DNA of 64,000 nt from Hydrogenobacter sp. T-8 (GTDB lineage: Bacteria > Aquificota > Aquificia > Aquificales > Aquificaceae). Positions within the stretch are counted from its first letter, which is position 1; every line of letters begins with the position of its first letter. A program made the position numbers and the translations under genes. The stretch lies in NCBI RefSeq assembly GCF_011006175.1, contig NZ_CP048795.1, positions 1,054,001-1,118,000 on the forward strand, written 5' to 3'. The notes under the pieces are model-generated. The model searched no databases and was not told the DNA's origin. It saw nothing but the letters and a program-made list of their open reading frames with translations. Positions 36,436-44,273 of this stretch are shown here, piece by piece.

Positions 36436-36780
36436 ATGCAAAAGGTAGCTTTTAATTTCTTTGCTACAGACAAGGCGGTTCAGGAGGTGTTGAGGATAGC
36501 CCAAGAGAACAACATCACTGAACCCATACTCAGGATAAGAGTGGTCCCCGGAGGATGCTCCGGTTTTCAGTATGCCATGGGCTTTGATGACACAATTGAA
36601 GAAGGAGACAATGTATTTGAGTTTGGTGGGCTTAGGATAGCAATAGACCAGTTTTCTATGCCATATGTAAACAACGCAGAGCTTGACTATGTAATGGACT
36701 TTATGGGTGGTGGATTCACCATAAGGAATCCTAATGTAACTGGTTCCTGCGGTTGCGGTAGCTCCTTCTCCTGCGGATGA
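36436..36780 (+). CDS. IscA/ErpA-type iron-sulfur carrier
   Basis: 114-residue A-type carrier that hands Fe-S clusters to target proteins. The three invariant cysteines are in VVPGGCSGFQY and near the C-terminus in GSCGCGSSF. The FGGLRIAID and NVTGSCGCG patterns match ErpA/IscA. A final Cys follows. Transcribed alone between its own promoter and a strong terminator. Cluster-rich enzymes here (MtaB, MqnC, FrdB, TrpS) are plausible clients. Confidence 0.93.
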   Translation: MQKVAFNFFATDKAVQEVLRIAQENNITEPILRIRVVPGGCSGFQYAMGFDDTIEEGDNVFEFGGLRIAIDQFSMPYVNNAELDYVMDFMGGGFTIRNPNVTGSCGCGSSFSCG

Positions 36781-36782
36781 TA

Positions 36783-37175
36783 TTATGTGCCCCCTTCGGG
36801 GGCCTTTATTATCTTTACCCTTACGTATTCAGGCTCAATCCTTTCAACGGTTACCAAGAATCTTGGCAGGTTTTTCGCCTCTACTTTTAGAATGTATTCG
36901 CCTTCTTTCATACCTTTCACGTTTACCCCTACACCTACCCCTTCCAGCATTTCCTCAGGAACAAACCTTTCCATCACTTTGAGCCTTATCCTTGCTCTTT
37001 TCCTTTCCAGTTTGTATTCATAGCCCTGCTCTTTGTTATATACTTCAATATTCCTTTCCACGCTCATAGGAACCCTTTCTCCAAGGTTTACAAAAAACCA
37101 CAAAGTTGTACCCATCAGGAGAGAAAGGAGCTTGTATTGCCAATCTTTAAGCAGAAAAACCTCAAGCCTTCTCAA
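36783..37175 (-). CDS. cdaR: YbbR-domain protein, CdaR-like regulator of diadenylate cyclase
   Basis: 130 residues: one N-terminal transmembrane helix (KLLSLLMGTTLWFFVNLG) and a single YbbR-like beta domain outside the membrane (VERNIEVYNKEQGYEY, IEPEYVRVKI). CdaR proteins usually have several YbbR repeats; this one is minimal. It overlaps cdaA by 14 bases, the usual cdaA-cdaR order. Its last codons run through the terminator hairpin of the converging IscA-like gene. Confidence 0.85.
   Translation of the reverse strand: MRRLEVFLLKDWQYKLLSLLMGTTLWFFVNLGERVPMSVERNIEVYNKEQGYEYKLERKRARIRLKVMERFVPEEMLEGVGVGVNVKGMKEGEYILKVEAKNLPRFLVTVERIEPEYVRVKIIKAPEGGT
36789..36810 (+). terminator. Rho-independent terminator after the IscA-like gene
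   Basis: GCCCCC (36789-36794), loop TTC, GGGGGC (36798-36803), then CTTTATT. The stem of six G/C pairs followed by a T-rich tract fits termination of plus-strand transcription, 9 bases after the IscA-like stop. On the minus strand the hairpin codes for the end of cdaR. Confidence 0.75.
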
Positions 37176-37932
37176 TTCTCAGCTCCTTTAAAAGTAGTTC
37201 CTTTAGCATTTCTGTGTCAAGGTTTCTATGAAGTTTTCCTCCCACTGCGAGAGATATCTCCCCAGTTTCTTCAGAGACTACCACACACAGGGCATCTGTT
37301 TCTTCAGCAATACCTAAAGCCGCTCTATGCCTTGTCCCGTATTTCTTGGGAAGTTCCGCGGACTTTGAGAGTGGAAGTATACAAGAGGCGTATACAACTC
37401 TATCCCCTCTCACCACCACCGCGCCATCATGCAAAGGTGATATGGGGTTGAATATGGTAATTAGCAGTTCAACGGATACAAGGCTGTCTATAAGCACGCA
37501 TCCTTCTACCACACCTTCCACGCTTTGCCCTCTTTCAATAACTATAAGAGCTCCTATTTGCCTGTCTGATAGAAAGGAGCATGCTCTCACCACCCTGTCA
37601 ACAACCCTTTCCTCCACAGGCTTTATGACCGATATGCCTGTCCTCTGACCCAGCCTGCTGAGGGTCTTTCTTATCTCTGGTTGAAATATGACTACCAGCG
37701 AGAAAAGCCCCACTGTCCAGAGCTTTTCAAATACCCAGGAGAGAGTCCTAAGGTTCAGAAGCTCCGCAAGAAGCCAAAAGCCTGCAAGCACCACTATTCC
37801 TCTAAAGATCTGAAGACCCTTGGTTATGCGAAGAAAATGTAGAATGCCATATATAAAGGTAGAAACTGCCAGTATGTCAAGTAGGTCCCTCCATGAAAGT
37901 AGGTCAACCAGCTCCCAGCTAAAATTCGCCAT
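37162..37932 (-). CDS. cdaA: Diadenylate cyclase CdaA (DisA_N domain)
   Basis: Makes cyclic di-AMP from two ATP at the membrane. 256 residues: about three N-terminal transmembrane helices, a short coiled coil, and the DAC domain with SPLHDGAVVV (DGA motif) and GTRHRAALG (RHR motif), both required for catalysis. It overlaps folP by 14 bases upstream and cdaR by 14 downstream. Cyclic di-AMP controls potassium, osmotic and cell-wall homeostasis in other bacteria. Confidence 0.95.
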   Translation of the reverse strand: MANFSWELVDLLSWRDLLDILAVSTFIYGILHFLRITKGLQIFRGIVVLAGFWLLAELLNLRTLSWVFEKLWTVGLFSLVVIFQPEIRKTLSRLGQRTGISVIKPVEERVVDRVVRACSFLSDRQIGALIVIERGQSVEGVVEGCVLIDSLVSVELLITIFNPISPLHDGAVVVRGDRVVYASCILPLSKSAELPKKYGTRHRAALGIAEETDALCVVVSEETGEISLAVGGKLHRNLDTEMLKELLLKELRIEKA

Positions 37933-39097
37933 AGGTTCTTACCGTGTCGAGAAGTGCAAGAAACTCTCTGGTTTCCTTCACATCGTGGACTCTCACTATG
38001 TTTGCTCCCTTCATAACCGCAGGAGCAATAGCTCCCAAGCTGCCATATAGCCTCTCTGTAGGCTCTGTTTTTTTCCTAAGTAATCCTTCCAACACAATGC
38101 CTATAAAGGACTTTCTTGAAGCACCTACCAAAAGGGGCAAACCAAATATCTTTAACTCATCAAACCTCTTAAGTATTTCCACGTTATGCTCGGGCAGTTT
38201 TCCAAAGCCTATGCCCGGGTCAAGTATCACTTGTCCCTCGTATTGAGTTTCTCTCAATATTCTTAGCCTTTCCTCAAACCAAAGGATTATCTCCTCTACC
38301 ACATCCTCGTAAATAGGAGGTTCTTCCTTCCATGTTTCGGGCTTGCCCTTTATGTGCGTAAGCACATAGGGACAGCCATAGCGGGCAATTACTTTAAACA
38401 TATCCTCATCAAAGGTTCCACCGCTTATGTCGTTTATCATATCCGCCCCTTCTTCAAGGCAGGCTTCTGCCACCCTTGCCTTGTAGGTGTCTACGGAAAT
38501 CCAAACCTTTGGAAGCTCCCTTCGGACCTCTCTAAGAACTGGTAGGATTCTTCTTAGCTCTTCCTCTGCATCTATCCTCTTGGAGCCAGGTCTTGTGGAC
38601 TCTGCACCTATATCTATTATATCCGCACCCTCCTCAGCCATCTGCACAGCCCTTTTTATGGCATTGGAAGGTTCTAAATACAGACCACCATCGGAGAAGG
38701 AGTCTGGTGTTATGTTAAGAACACCCATAATGGCGGTTTTTATACCCAGAGGCAGTATTTTCTGGTTGTATTGGAGCTTAAAGGACCTTTTCCTGTAGCT
38801 TTGGAGCTTTTGGAGTATTTCAATCGCAAGCCTCTTGTCTTCCTTCACGAGAAGAGAGCAGAAATCTCTCAGCTGAGCTTCTGAACCGCAGAGGGCTACA
38901 GTACTGTCACCATAAAAGGCATGCAGGCAAGACCTTTTTGCCAGAGGGACAATAATCTCCGCCTTTACTCCCTTCAGATATAGCACATGGAAAACTCCTT
39001 CAAAGCCTCTGTCGTAGGCTTCTCTGAAAAACACGCCCATTTTCTCCTTCAGAAACCTATAGAAGGCTTCCCGACTTTCAAAGTGCTTGACCAGCAT
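37919..39097 (-). CDS. folP: Dihydropteroate synthase FolP with N-terminal extension
   Basis: About 392 residues from the ATG at 39097. The TIM-barrel DHPS domain starts near residue 120: GVLNITPDSFSDGG, DIIDIGAESTRPGS, NDISGG, GIGFGKLPEHN and the final RVHDV are all present, so it should condense pABA with hydroxymethyl-dihydropterin diphosphate. The first ~120 residues are an extra alpha/beta domain not needed in simple DHPS (about 270 residues), function unknown. The co-transcription with cdaA and cdaR is a common pairing. Confidence 0.93.
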   Translation of the reverse strand: MLVKHFESREAFYRFLKEKMGVFFREAYDRGFEGVFHVLYLKGVKAEIIVPLAKRSCLHAFYGDSTVALCGSEAQLRDFCSLLVKEDKRLAIEILQKLQSYRKRSFKLQYNQKILPLGIKTAIMGVLNITPDSFSDGGLYLEPSNAIKRAVQMAEEGADIIDIGAESTRPGSKRIDAEEELRRILPVLREVRRELPKVWISVDTYKARVAEACLEEGADMINDISGGTFDEDMFKVIARYGCPYVLTHIKGKPETWKEEPPIYEDVVEEIILWFEERLRILRETQYEGQVILDPGIGFGKLPEHNVEILKRFDELKIFGLPLLVGASRKSFIGIVLEGLLRKKTEPTERLYGSLGAIAPAVMKGANIVRVHDVKETREFLALLDTVRTYGEF

Positions 39098-39114
39098 ACA
39101 CAATAGGATACATT
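39087..39114 (+). promoter_or_regulatory. Promoter of the fumarate reductase/succinate dehydrogenase B gene
   Basis: TTGACC at 39087-39092, a 16-base spacer and TACATT at 39109-39114. The ATG at 39123 is 8 bases after the -10 box with no Shine-Dalgarno, so the transcript should be leaderless. The region overlaps the folP start on the other strand. Confidence 0.6.
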
Positions 39115-39122
39115 ATTTAAGC

Positions 39123-39806
39123 ATGGTTCTAAAGCTAAAAATAAGAAGGCAGGAAGACTCAGGGAAATCCTACTACCAAACCTTTGAGATACCCTACCAG
39201 GAGGGTATGACTCTTCTTATGGCACTCCAGAGGATAAAGGAGGAGCTTGACCCGAGCCTTTGCTTTAGGCATTTCTGCAGGGCGGGTATATGTGGCACCT
39301 GCACCATAATGGTCAATGGTTTTCCAAAACTCGCTTGCAAGGAGCAAGCATTACCCTACGCCCTTTTTGGGCAGGAGGTTCTTATAGAACCCGTAAGGAA
39401 CTTTAGGGTCATAAGGGACTTGGTGATAGACAACGAAAGGGTGATAGAGAAGATAAAAAGCCTAAGGCTCTGGATAAGGGAACAGAGCAAAGACCCAAGG
39501 ATAGAGCCAGAGCTTAGCAGGAAGATAGAGAACTCAGCGGACTGCATCCTTTGCCTTGCCTGCCAGTCCTACTGTCCTCAGGTTTTGGAGGAGAACTACG
39601 CAGGACCCCTTTTCTTTGCCAAGCTCTTTAGGTTCTACGAAGACCCAAGAGAGGAGCAAAAGGAGCTAAGGGCGAAGCAGGCGGTAAGGGAGGGAAACCT
39701 CTACCACTGCCTTTCCTGCAACAAGTGTAATCTGGTCTGTCCTAAGGAGGTGGAGCCTGCCACCCTCATAAGGGAGTTGATGCAGAGGATGGATGTGGCT
39801 TCTTAG
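39123..39806 (+). CDS. Succinate dehydrogenase/fumarate reductase iron-sulfur subunit
   Basis: 227 residues from the ATG at 39123. An N-terminal 2Fe-2S domain has HFCRAGICGTC and a fourth Cys in LACKE. The C-terminal ferredoxin domain has CILCLACQSYCP and CLSCNKCNLVCP, the ligands of the 4Fe-4S and 3Fe-4S/4Fe-4S clusters. In Hydrogenobacter the reductive TCA cycle uses fumarate reductase, so it probably transfers electrons to fumarate. The flavoprotein subunit is not in the window. It overlaps flgA by 14 bases. Confidence 0.9.
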   Translation: MVLKLKIRRQEDSGKSYYQTFEIPYQEGMTLLMALQRIKEELDPSLCFRHFCRAGICGTCTIMVNGFPKLACKEQALPYALFGQEVLIEPVRNFRVIRDLVIDNERVIEKIKSLRLWIREQSKDPRIEPELSRKIENSADCILCLACQSYCPQVLEENYAGPLFFAKLFRFYEDPREEQKELRAKQAVREGNLYHCLSCNKCNLVCPKEVEPATLIRELMQRMDVAS

Positions 39807-40413
39807 CCTTTTGCTCCTATTCTCTTTTGCCTTTTCCAGTCCAGAAGAGCTTATAGAATCAGAAGTCTACAAGCGTTTTGGCAATAGTGTAAAGGTTCAA
39901 AGTGTCAGGCTTTTTGCACCTAAAAACTTGGAGGTTGAAAGAGTTGAGCTAGATATGGAATACGGCAGGAGCAGGGCGGTTGCTTATCTCTATTCTGGCA
40001 AGGAGAGGTATCAAGCTATTGTAAATGCTTTGTGGAAGGCAAAGGTCTTTATAGCCCTTGAGGACATACCAAAGGGAAGTCCCATCAGACCTGAGCAGTT
40101 TAAGGTAGAAGAAAGGTTTATGAAAACCATTCCATCAGACCTAAGGCTAAGCTCAGAAGACTTTGAAAAATACATAGCGTCAACGCGTATAGCGAGAGGA
40201 ACTATTCTAAGAAGGTCTCTTCTCAAAGAGGTACCTATTGTGAAAAGTGGTGATTTAGTTGAAGCAGTATACAAAAGCGGTTCCATTGAGTTGAGCTTTC
40301 AAGCAGTGGCAGTGGATTCTGGCACAGCGGGAAAGATAATACGCATAAGGAGAGAGGATAAAATATTGAGGGGAAGGGTTCTGGCAAAGGGCAAGGTGGA
40401 AGTTCTACCATGA
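39793..40413 (+). CDS. flgA: Flagellar P-ring assembly chaperone FlgA
   Basis: 206 residues with a signal peptide (cleavage near FAFSS). The SAF domain (FIALEDIPKGSPIRPEQFKVEE) and the FlgA C-terminal domain (VKSGDLVEAVYKSGSIELSFQAVAVDSGTAGKIIRI) are clear. FlgA is a periplasmic chaperone for FlgI. It starts inside the frdB/sdhB-like gene and overlaps the Nudix gene by 4 bases. Confidence 0.92.
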   Translation: MWLLSLLLLFSFAFSSPEELIESEVYKRFGNSVKVQSVRLFAPKNLEVERVELDMEYGRSRAVAYLYSGKERYQAIVNALWKAKVFIALEDIPKGSPIRPEQFKVEERFMKTIPSDLRLSSEDFEKYIASTRIARGTILRRSLLKEVPIVKSGDLVEAVYKSGSIELSFQAVAVDSGTAGKIIRIRREDKILRGRVLAKGKVEVLP

Positions 40414-40820
40414 AGGAAGAATTTTCAGCAGGAGGTGTGCTAATAAAGGATGGAAAGGTATTGCTTATAAAGAATCCTTCTGACGTCTGGACGTTTCCAA
40501 AAGGTCTTGTGGAAAAGGGAGAAAAACCAGAGGAGGCAGCGGTCAGGGAAGTTTACGAAGAGACAGGAGTAAAGGGAAACATAGTTTCTGAGCTTGGTGA
40601 GATAAGCTACTGGTATGTGAGGGAGGGAGAAAAGATAAGGAAGAAGGTTTTTTATTATCTTATGAATTATATTCATGGAGAGCTTAAGCCCTCGTGGGAA
40701 GTAAAAGATGCAGAGTTTTTCCCGCTCAAAGAGGTGGAGAAGCTACTCAAGTATAAGGGGGATAAAGAAATATTCCGCAGGGCATTAGAGGTCATTTCTC
40801 CTCTAAATATTTCTTCATAA
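40410..40820 (+). CDS. Nudix hydrolase (Ap4A-hydrolase-like)
   Basis: 136 residues. The Nudix box GLVEKGEKPEEAAVREVYEETG spans about residues 32-54 and matches GX5EX7REUXEEXGU. SAGGVLIKDGKVLLIKN begins the domain. This arrangement, with a Trp-Phe-Pro-Lys-Gly segment, is common in diadenosine polyphosphate hydrolases. It overlaps the hydrolase-like gene by 29 bases at their converging ends. Confidence 0.85.
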   Translation: MKEEFSAGGVLIKDGKVLLIKNPSDVWTFPKGLVEKGEKPEEAAVREVYEETGVKGNIVSELGEISYWYVREGEKIRKKVFYYLMNYIHGELKPSWEVKDAEFFPLKEVEKLLKYKGDKEIFRRALEVISPLNISS

Positions 40821-41676
40821 AAAGAGTAGACCTTATAAGAGCATCCTTTGAGGCAAGGTCATCCGCAAAGGTTCTCCTGTCAAGCCTGAAGTCAAAGCCT
40901 CTACCCACACCAGGATAAACCACTATCCATATGGGTACACCTTTAGCTCTGAGGTGTTCTACAGCTACCAGTGCTGGTCTTATTCTCTGATACTGTTCAT
41001 TCTCACCTACGAGTATAAGGGTTGGTATCTTAAGGCTTTCCCATTCTGGGGCGTAGCGGTAAACTTGCTCAGGCTCTGGAGCGTTCGGGTTTTGCATGTG
41101 CGGGTAGTAAGCTACAAAGCATGCTATATCCTTTTCTTGTCTTTTAAAGGTCACGAGCAGTCTAATTGCATAGTAACCCCCTCTGGTCAGCCCGTAAGCA
41201 CAGAGTTTCTTACCCTTTATGTCACCTCTGTTAAGGGCGTACACAAGGACCGCGTCAAGGTCTTCCTCAAGCACTGGGTCATGCTCTATTGGAAATTGGG
41301 GTATGAGCCTACCAGTGTAGAGGTCTGGAGCTACTACAAGGAATCCTTTGCTCGCAAGCCTCTTTGCATGTAATTTAAAGAGGTCATCAAGACCTCTTCT
41401 TCCATGTATAAAAAGAACCCCTGGATACTTCTCCCCGTCGTCAGGTCTGTATATGAAAACAGGTACTTCTACATCTTTCTTTTTGACTACTGCGGTTTCC
41501 ACCCTTACCCTGTAGTTAGGCACATTTTCTATATAGCCCTCATCCCACCATTTTGAGTTCCACCACCAAGCAGACTGACCTTTCTCCATGAGCTTTTCTA
41601 TAAGTCCTTTTACAAACTCATCGGTTGCAATGCCTATGCTTACCAGAGTCAAGAGAAAAAAGACTATCTTTTTCAT
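40792..41676 (-). CDS. Secreted dienelactone-hydrolase-like protein with an altered triad
   Basis: 294 residues with a signal peptide (residues 1-17) and an alpha/beta-hydrolase fold. GVLFIHGRRGLDD and VVAPDLYTGR match dienelactone hydrolases. The nucleophile elbow reads GLTRGG, so Thr164 stands where Cys or Ser is expected. The usual catalytic Asp region reads LVGENEQ, and the usual GHGFD reads GRGFD (Arg259 for His). It may be non-catalytic, binding rather than cleaving, or use another mechanism. It overlaps glcD by 4 bases. Confidence 0.75.
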   Translation of the reverse strand: MKKIVFFLLTLVSIGIATDEFVKGLIEKLMEKGQSAWWWNSKWWDEGYIENVPNYRVRVETAVVKKKDVEVPVFIYRPDDGEKYPGVLFIHGRRGLDDLFKLHAKRLASKGFLVVAPDLYTGRLIPQFPIEHDPVLEEDLDAVLVYALNRGDIKGKKLCAYGLTRGGYYAIRLLVTFKRQEKDIACFVAYYPHMQNPNAPEPEQVYRYAPEWESLKIPTLILVGENEQYQRIRPALVAVEHLRAKGVPIWIVVYPGVGRGFDFRLDRRTFADDLASKDALIRSTLFMKKYLEEK

Positions 41677-43070
41677 ATCAACACCTCCACCACCTTGCCA
41701 GGGTTAAAGAGGTTTTTGGGGTCAAAGAGCAGTTTTATTCCCCTAAGGAGTTCATACCCTGCTGGTCCAAACTGCCACTGGAGAAACTTCTTTTTGGTAA
41801 GCCCAACACCATGCTCTCCAGTTATAGAGCCATTGTATTTGAGAGCTATTTCAAACACCTCATCCACAGCCCTTTCTGCTCTTTCTTCCTCTTCCCTGTT
41901 TGCCTTATCATAGAGAAGGTTCACATGCAAGTTTCCATCGCCTATATGACCAAATATTACCATCATAAGGTCATACTTCCTTGCTACTTTTCTGAACTCT
42001 GGTATGGCTTCTGAGAGGTATATCCTTGGTATTACTATGTCTTCGTTTATCTTACCTGTTTTGAGATTTCCCAAGGCTGGACCAAGGCTCTTTCTGGCAC
42101 TCCATAGTTTTTCTTCCTCTTCTTTGCTTTGTGCGGTTTTCACTTCAATTCCCATAGGCTCAAGAAGGTTTTTTATATCTCTTATGTCTTCTTGGACGCT
42201 CTGGGGTGAGCCATCCACCTCTATAAGTAGCAGGGCAGATACCCTTGGCAGACCCACTGGCTTGTAGTCCTCCACAGCTCTTATGGCGTCTTCATCCATA
42301 AACTCAAGGGCGGAGGGAAATATGCCTGAGGTGAAAATTTTGGTGACCGCCTTGCCCACATCCTCAAGCCTGTTAAAGAGAGCCAGCGCAGTTGCCCTCG
42401 CCTTTGGTTTTGGTATGAGCTTGAGGGTTGCGGAAGTAATAAGACCTAAGGTCCCTTCTGAGCCTACAAGGAGCTTTGTAATGTCGTAGCCTGCCACATC
42501 CTTTATAACAGGGTTGCCTGTCTTTATGGTCTGTCCCTCCTTTATGACCGCAGTAAGTCCAAGCACATACTCACGAGTGACCCCATACTTTAGACATCTT
42601 GGACCGCCTGCGTTTTCTGCAATGTTGCCCCCAATGGTGGAATACTTAAAGGAGGAGGGGTCTGGAGGATAGAAAAGTCCAAGCCTTTCCACATACTCCT
42701 GAAAGTGAGCGGTTATTACCCCAGGCTGGACTTCTGCAGTGGCATTGTCTACGTTTACTTCAAAACGGTTCATCCTTTCAAAGGAGACTACCACACCCCT
42801 TTCTGAGGTGGGCACCGCCCCCCCCGTTAGCCCAGAGCCAGCGCCTCTTGGAAATATAGGTATATCCTCCTCGTAGCAAACCTTTACCAGCTTTACCACA
42901 TCTTCATGGCTTTCTGGAAAAACCACAGCGGAGGGAAGAGCCCTTTCAAGGGGTATGGGTGTAGCATCGTAAGAATATAGTTTCCTTTCAGGGAGGGAAG
43001 TGTTCACCTTTTGCTTTCCCAAAACCTCTACAAGTTTGTCAAGGGGCTTCTTTCTCAGCATTCCTAACAT
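41673..43070 (-). CDS. GlcD-type FAD-linked oxidase (glycolate/D-lactate oxidase family)
   Basis: 465 residues with a PCMH-type FAD domain and a C-terminal FAD-oxidase domain. IFPRGAGSGLTGGAVPTSERGVVV and YSTIGGNIAENAGGPRCLKYGVTREYV bind FAD. VIFGHIGDGNLH and GSITGEHGVGL carry the active-site histidines. It oxidises an alpha-hydroxy acid. GlcE and GlcF partners are not adjacent. On the minus strand TATATT (43083-43078) ends 7 bases before the ATG. Confidence 0.9.
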   Translation of the reverse strand: MLGMLRKKPLDKLVEVLGKQKVNTSLPERKLYSYDATPIPLERALPSAVVFPESHEDVVKLVKVCYEEDIPIFPRGAGSGLTGGAVPTSERGVVVSFERMNRFEVNVDNATAEVQPGVITAHFQEYVERLGLFYPPDPSSFKYSTIGGNIAENAGGPRCLKYGVTREYVLGLTAVIKEGQTIKTGNPVIKDVAGYDITKLLVGSEGTLGLITSATLKLIPKPKARATALALFNRLEDVGKAVTKIFTSGIFPSALEFMDEDAIRAVEDYKPVGLPRVSALLLIEVDGSPQSVQEDIRDIKNLLEPMGIEVKTAQSKEEEEKLWSARKSLGPALGNLKTGKINEDIVIPRIYLSEAIPEFRKVARKYDLMMVIFGHIGDGNLHVNLLYDKANREEEERAERAVDEVFEIALKYNGSITGEHGVGLTKKKFLQWQFGPAGYELLRGIKLLFDPKNLFNPGKVVEVLI

Positions 43071-43077
43071 GGCATAA

Positions 43078-43098
43078 AATATAAACCCAGCCTATATT
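43078..43098. promoter_or_regulatory. Divergent -10 pair between glcD-like gene and 43106 gene
   Basis: In a 35-base gap the minus strand has TATATT at 43083-43078 and the plus strand TATATT at 43093-43098. Each ends exactly 7 bases before its own ATG (43070 and 43106). Neither gene has a Shine-Dalgarno, so both should be leaderless. Confidence 0.6.
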
Positions 43099-43105
43099 TA
43101 TAACA

Positions 43106-43615
43106 ATGCCTCTTGTCAGTATGCTTTGGGGAAGCCAGGAGGGACATAGCTTTTATCCTCAGAAAATATTCTGGCTTTTGGAAAACCCTCATCCACACTG
43201 GGTAGAGACGGTGAAGGACAACCTAAAACTTGACTTCAGAGAGAGTGGCTTTAGGCAGTTTGTCTCCCTGTCCTCTAAACACCTTATTACCGATGCCATG
43301 CTCATGTTTGGGCTTGAGTATGCCCTTGAAAGAGAGCGTCTCATAGAGAGCTTAAATCCCATAAGGCTTACCGTTAGGGTAAAGCCTGGTAGTTTTTTGG
43401 GTATAAGCCACCATTTCCTTGGAGCACCCTTTGAGATAGAAAACGACGAAGTGCTTAGGGAGTTTCTTTACACTTCAAGAAGACTGCTTGAGGAAGGTGG
43501 CTTTGGGTTAAGTGTGGTGGTAATATCTTACAGTCCCTTTGTGGAGGATATAATTTTAGAAAACTTGGAGAAGATACGCGGTCTTAACTACAGGTTTCAT
43601 GGAGCAAGGCTATGA
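43106..43615 (+). CDS. Conserved hypothetical protein
   Basis: 169 residues, soluble, mixed alpha/beta, with several His residues near the N-terminus (GHSFY, NPHPHW) and SHHFLG in the middle that could bind metal. I recognise no family. It overlaps the small TPR gene by 4 bases and starts from a leaderless-type promoter. Confidence 0.6.
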   Translation: MPLVSMLWGSQEGHSFYPQKIFWLLENPHPHWVETVKDNLKLDFRESGFRQFVSLSSKHLITDAMLMFGLEYALERERLIESLNPIRLTVRVKPGSFLGISHHFLGAPFEIENDEVLREFLYTSRRLLEEGGFGLSVVVISYSPFVEDIILENLEKIRGLNYRFHGARL

Positions 43616-43854
43616 TGGATAAAGGCTATAGGGGTATTTTTAGCAAGATGGGAGAGGGTCTATTGGAGAAGTTTATAGAGGACTTAAAAAAGGAGATAGA
43701 ACAAAAACCACAAGACCCAGAGCTTCTTTTCAAGCTGGGAGTTGCCTACACGAGAGCTGGAAAGGTTTCACAGGCAAGGGAGGTCTACAAAAGGCTAAAG
43801 GAAATAGACCCACAAAAAGCCAGCGAGCTTCTTGACATCATATACGAAGTGTAG
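43612..43854 (+). CDS. Small TPR-like protein
   Basis: 80 residues. Residues about 35-70 match one and a half tetratricopeptide repeats (DPELLFKLGVAYTRAGKVSQAREVYKRLKEIDP). An N-terminal amphipathic helix precedes it. It probably mediates protein contacts; the partner is unknown, though the upstream gene is coupled to it. Confidence 0.7.
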   Translation: MMDKGYRGIFSKMGEGLLEKFIEDLKKEIEQKPQDPELLFKLGVAYTRAGKVSQAREVYKRLKEIDPQKASELLDIIYEV

Positions 43855-43856
43855 GC

Positions 43857-44273
43857 TCACTTGGTGGGTTTATATATCACCGTTAGGGTCCTTGCACCCA
43901 CAAGAAGGGCTATACCAAGGGTCCAGAGGACCACATCAGTCCCCTTAAGATTCCCAGCGAAGATATATATCATAAGCTCTCTTATCATAAAGGCTATTGC
44001 TATTTCTATGAGAATTTCAATTCTAACCCTTTCGTGTTCAAAGTAGTCCACGAAAGCCCTCACCAGTTCAAGGAGTATAACTATAGACAGCACGTTGGTG
44101 ACCAACTCCTTTATGCTAAGCCTCACCGTTTCCTCGGTGAACACAAAACCAAGCTCCATAATGGTCCTTCCCAAGCCCACAAAGAGCGAGAAGAGAAGTA
44201 TCACTATGGCTATGTTGAAGACTATTCCAGTAAAAAACTTGTAGATCCTTAATATGTTCTCTTGCAGGTTCAT
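43857..44273 (-). CDS. PsiE-family membrane protein (second copy)
   Basis: 138 residues and four transmembrane helices. ELVRAFVDYFEHERVRIEILIEIAIAFMIRELMIYIF matches the same family as the protein at 35926-36354. It overlaps the citryl-CoA lyase gene by 4 bases, so it is co-translated with it. No functional link is obvious. Confidence 0.7.
   Translation of the reverse strand: MNLQENILRIYKFFTGIVFNIAIVILLFSLFVGLGRTIMELGFVFTEETVRLSIKELVTNVLSIVILLELVRAFVDYFEHERVRIEILIEIAIAFMIRELMIYIFAGNLKGTDVVLWTLGIALLVGARTLTVIYKPTK

Noticed and set aside
41625-42014. 129-codon open frame antisense to the glcD-like gene
   Set aside because: Shadow of a well-supported coding region; no motif or start signal.
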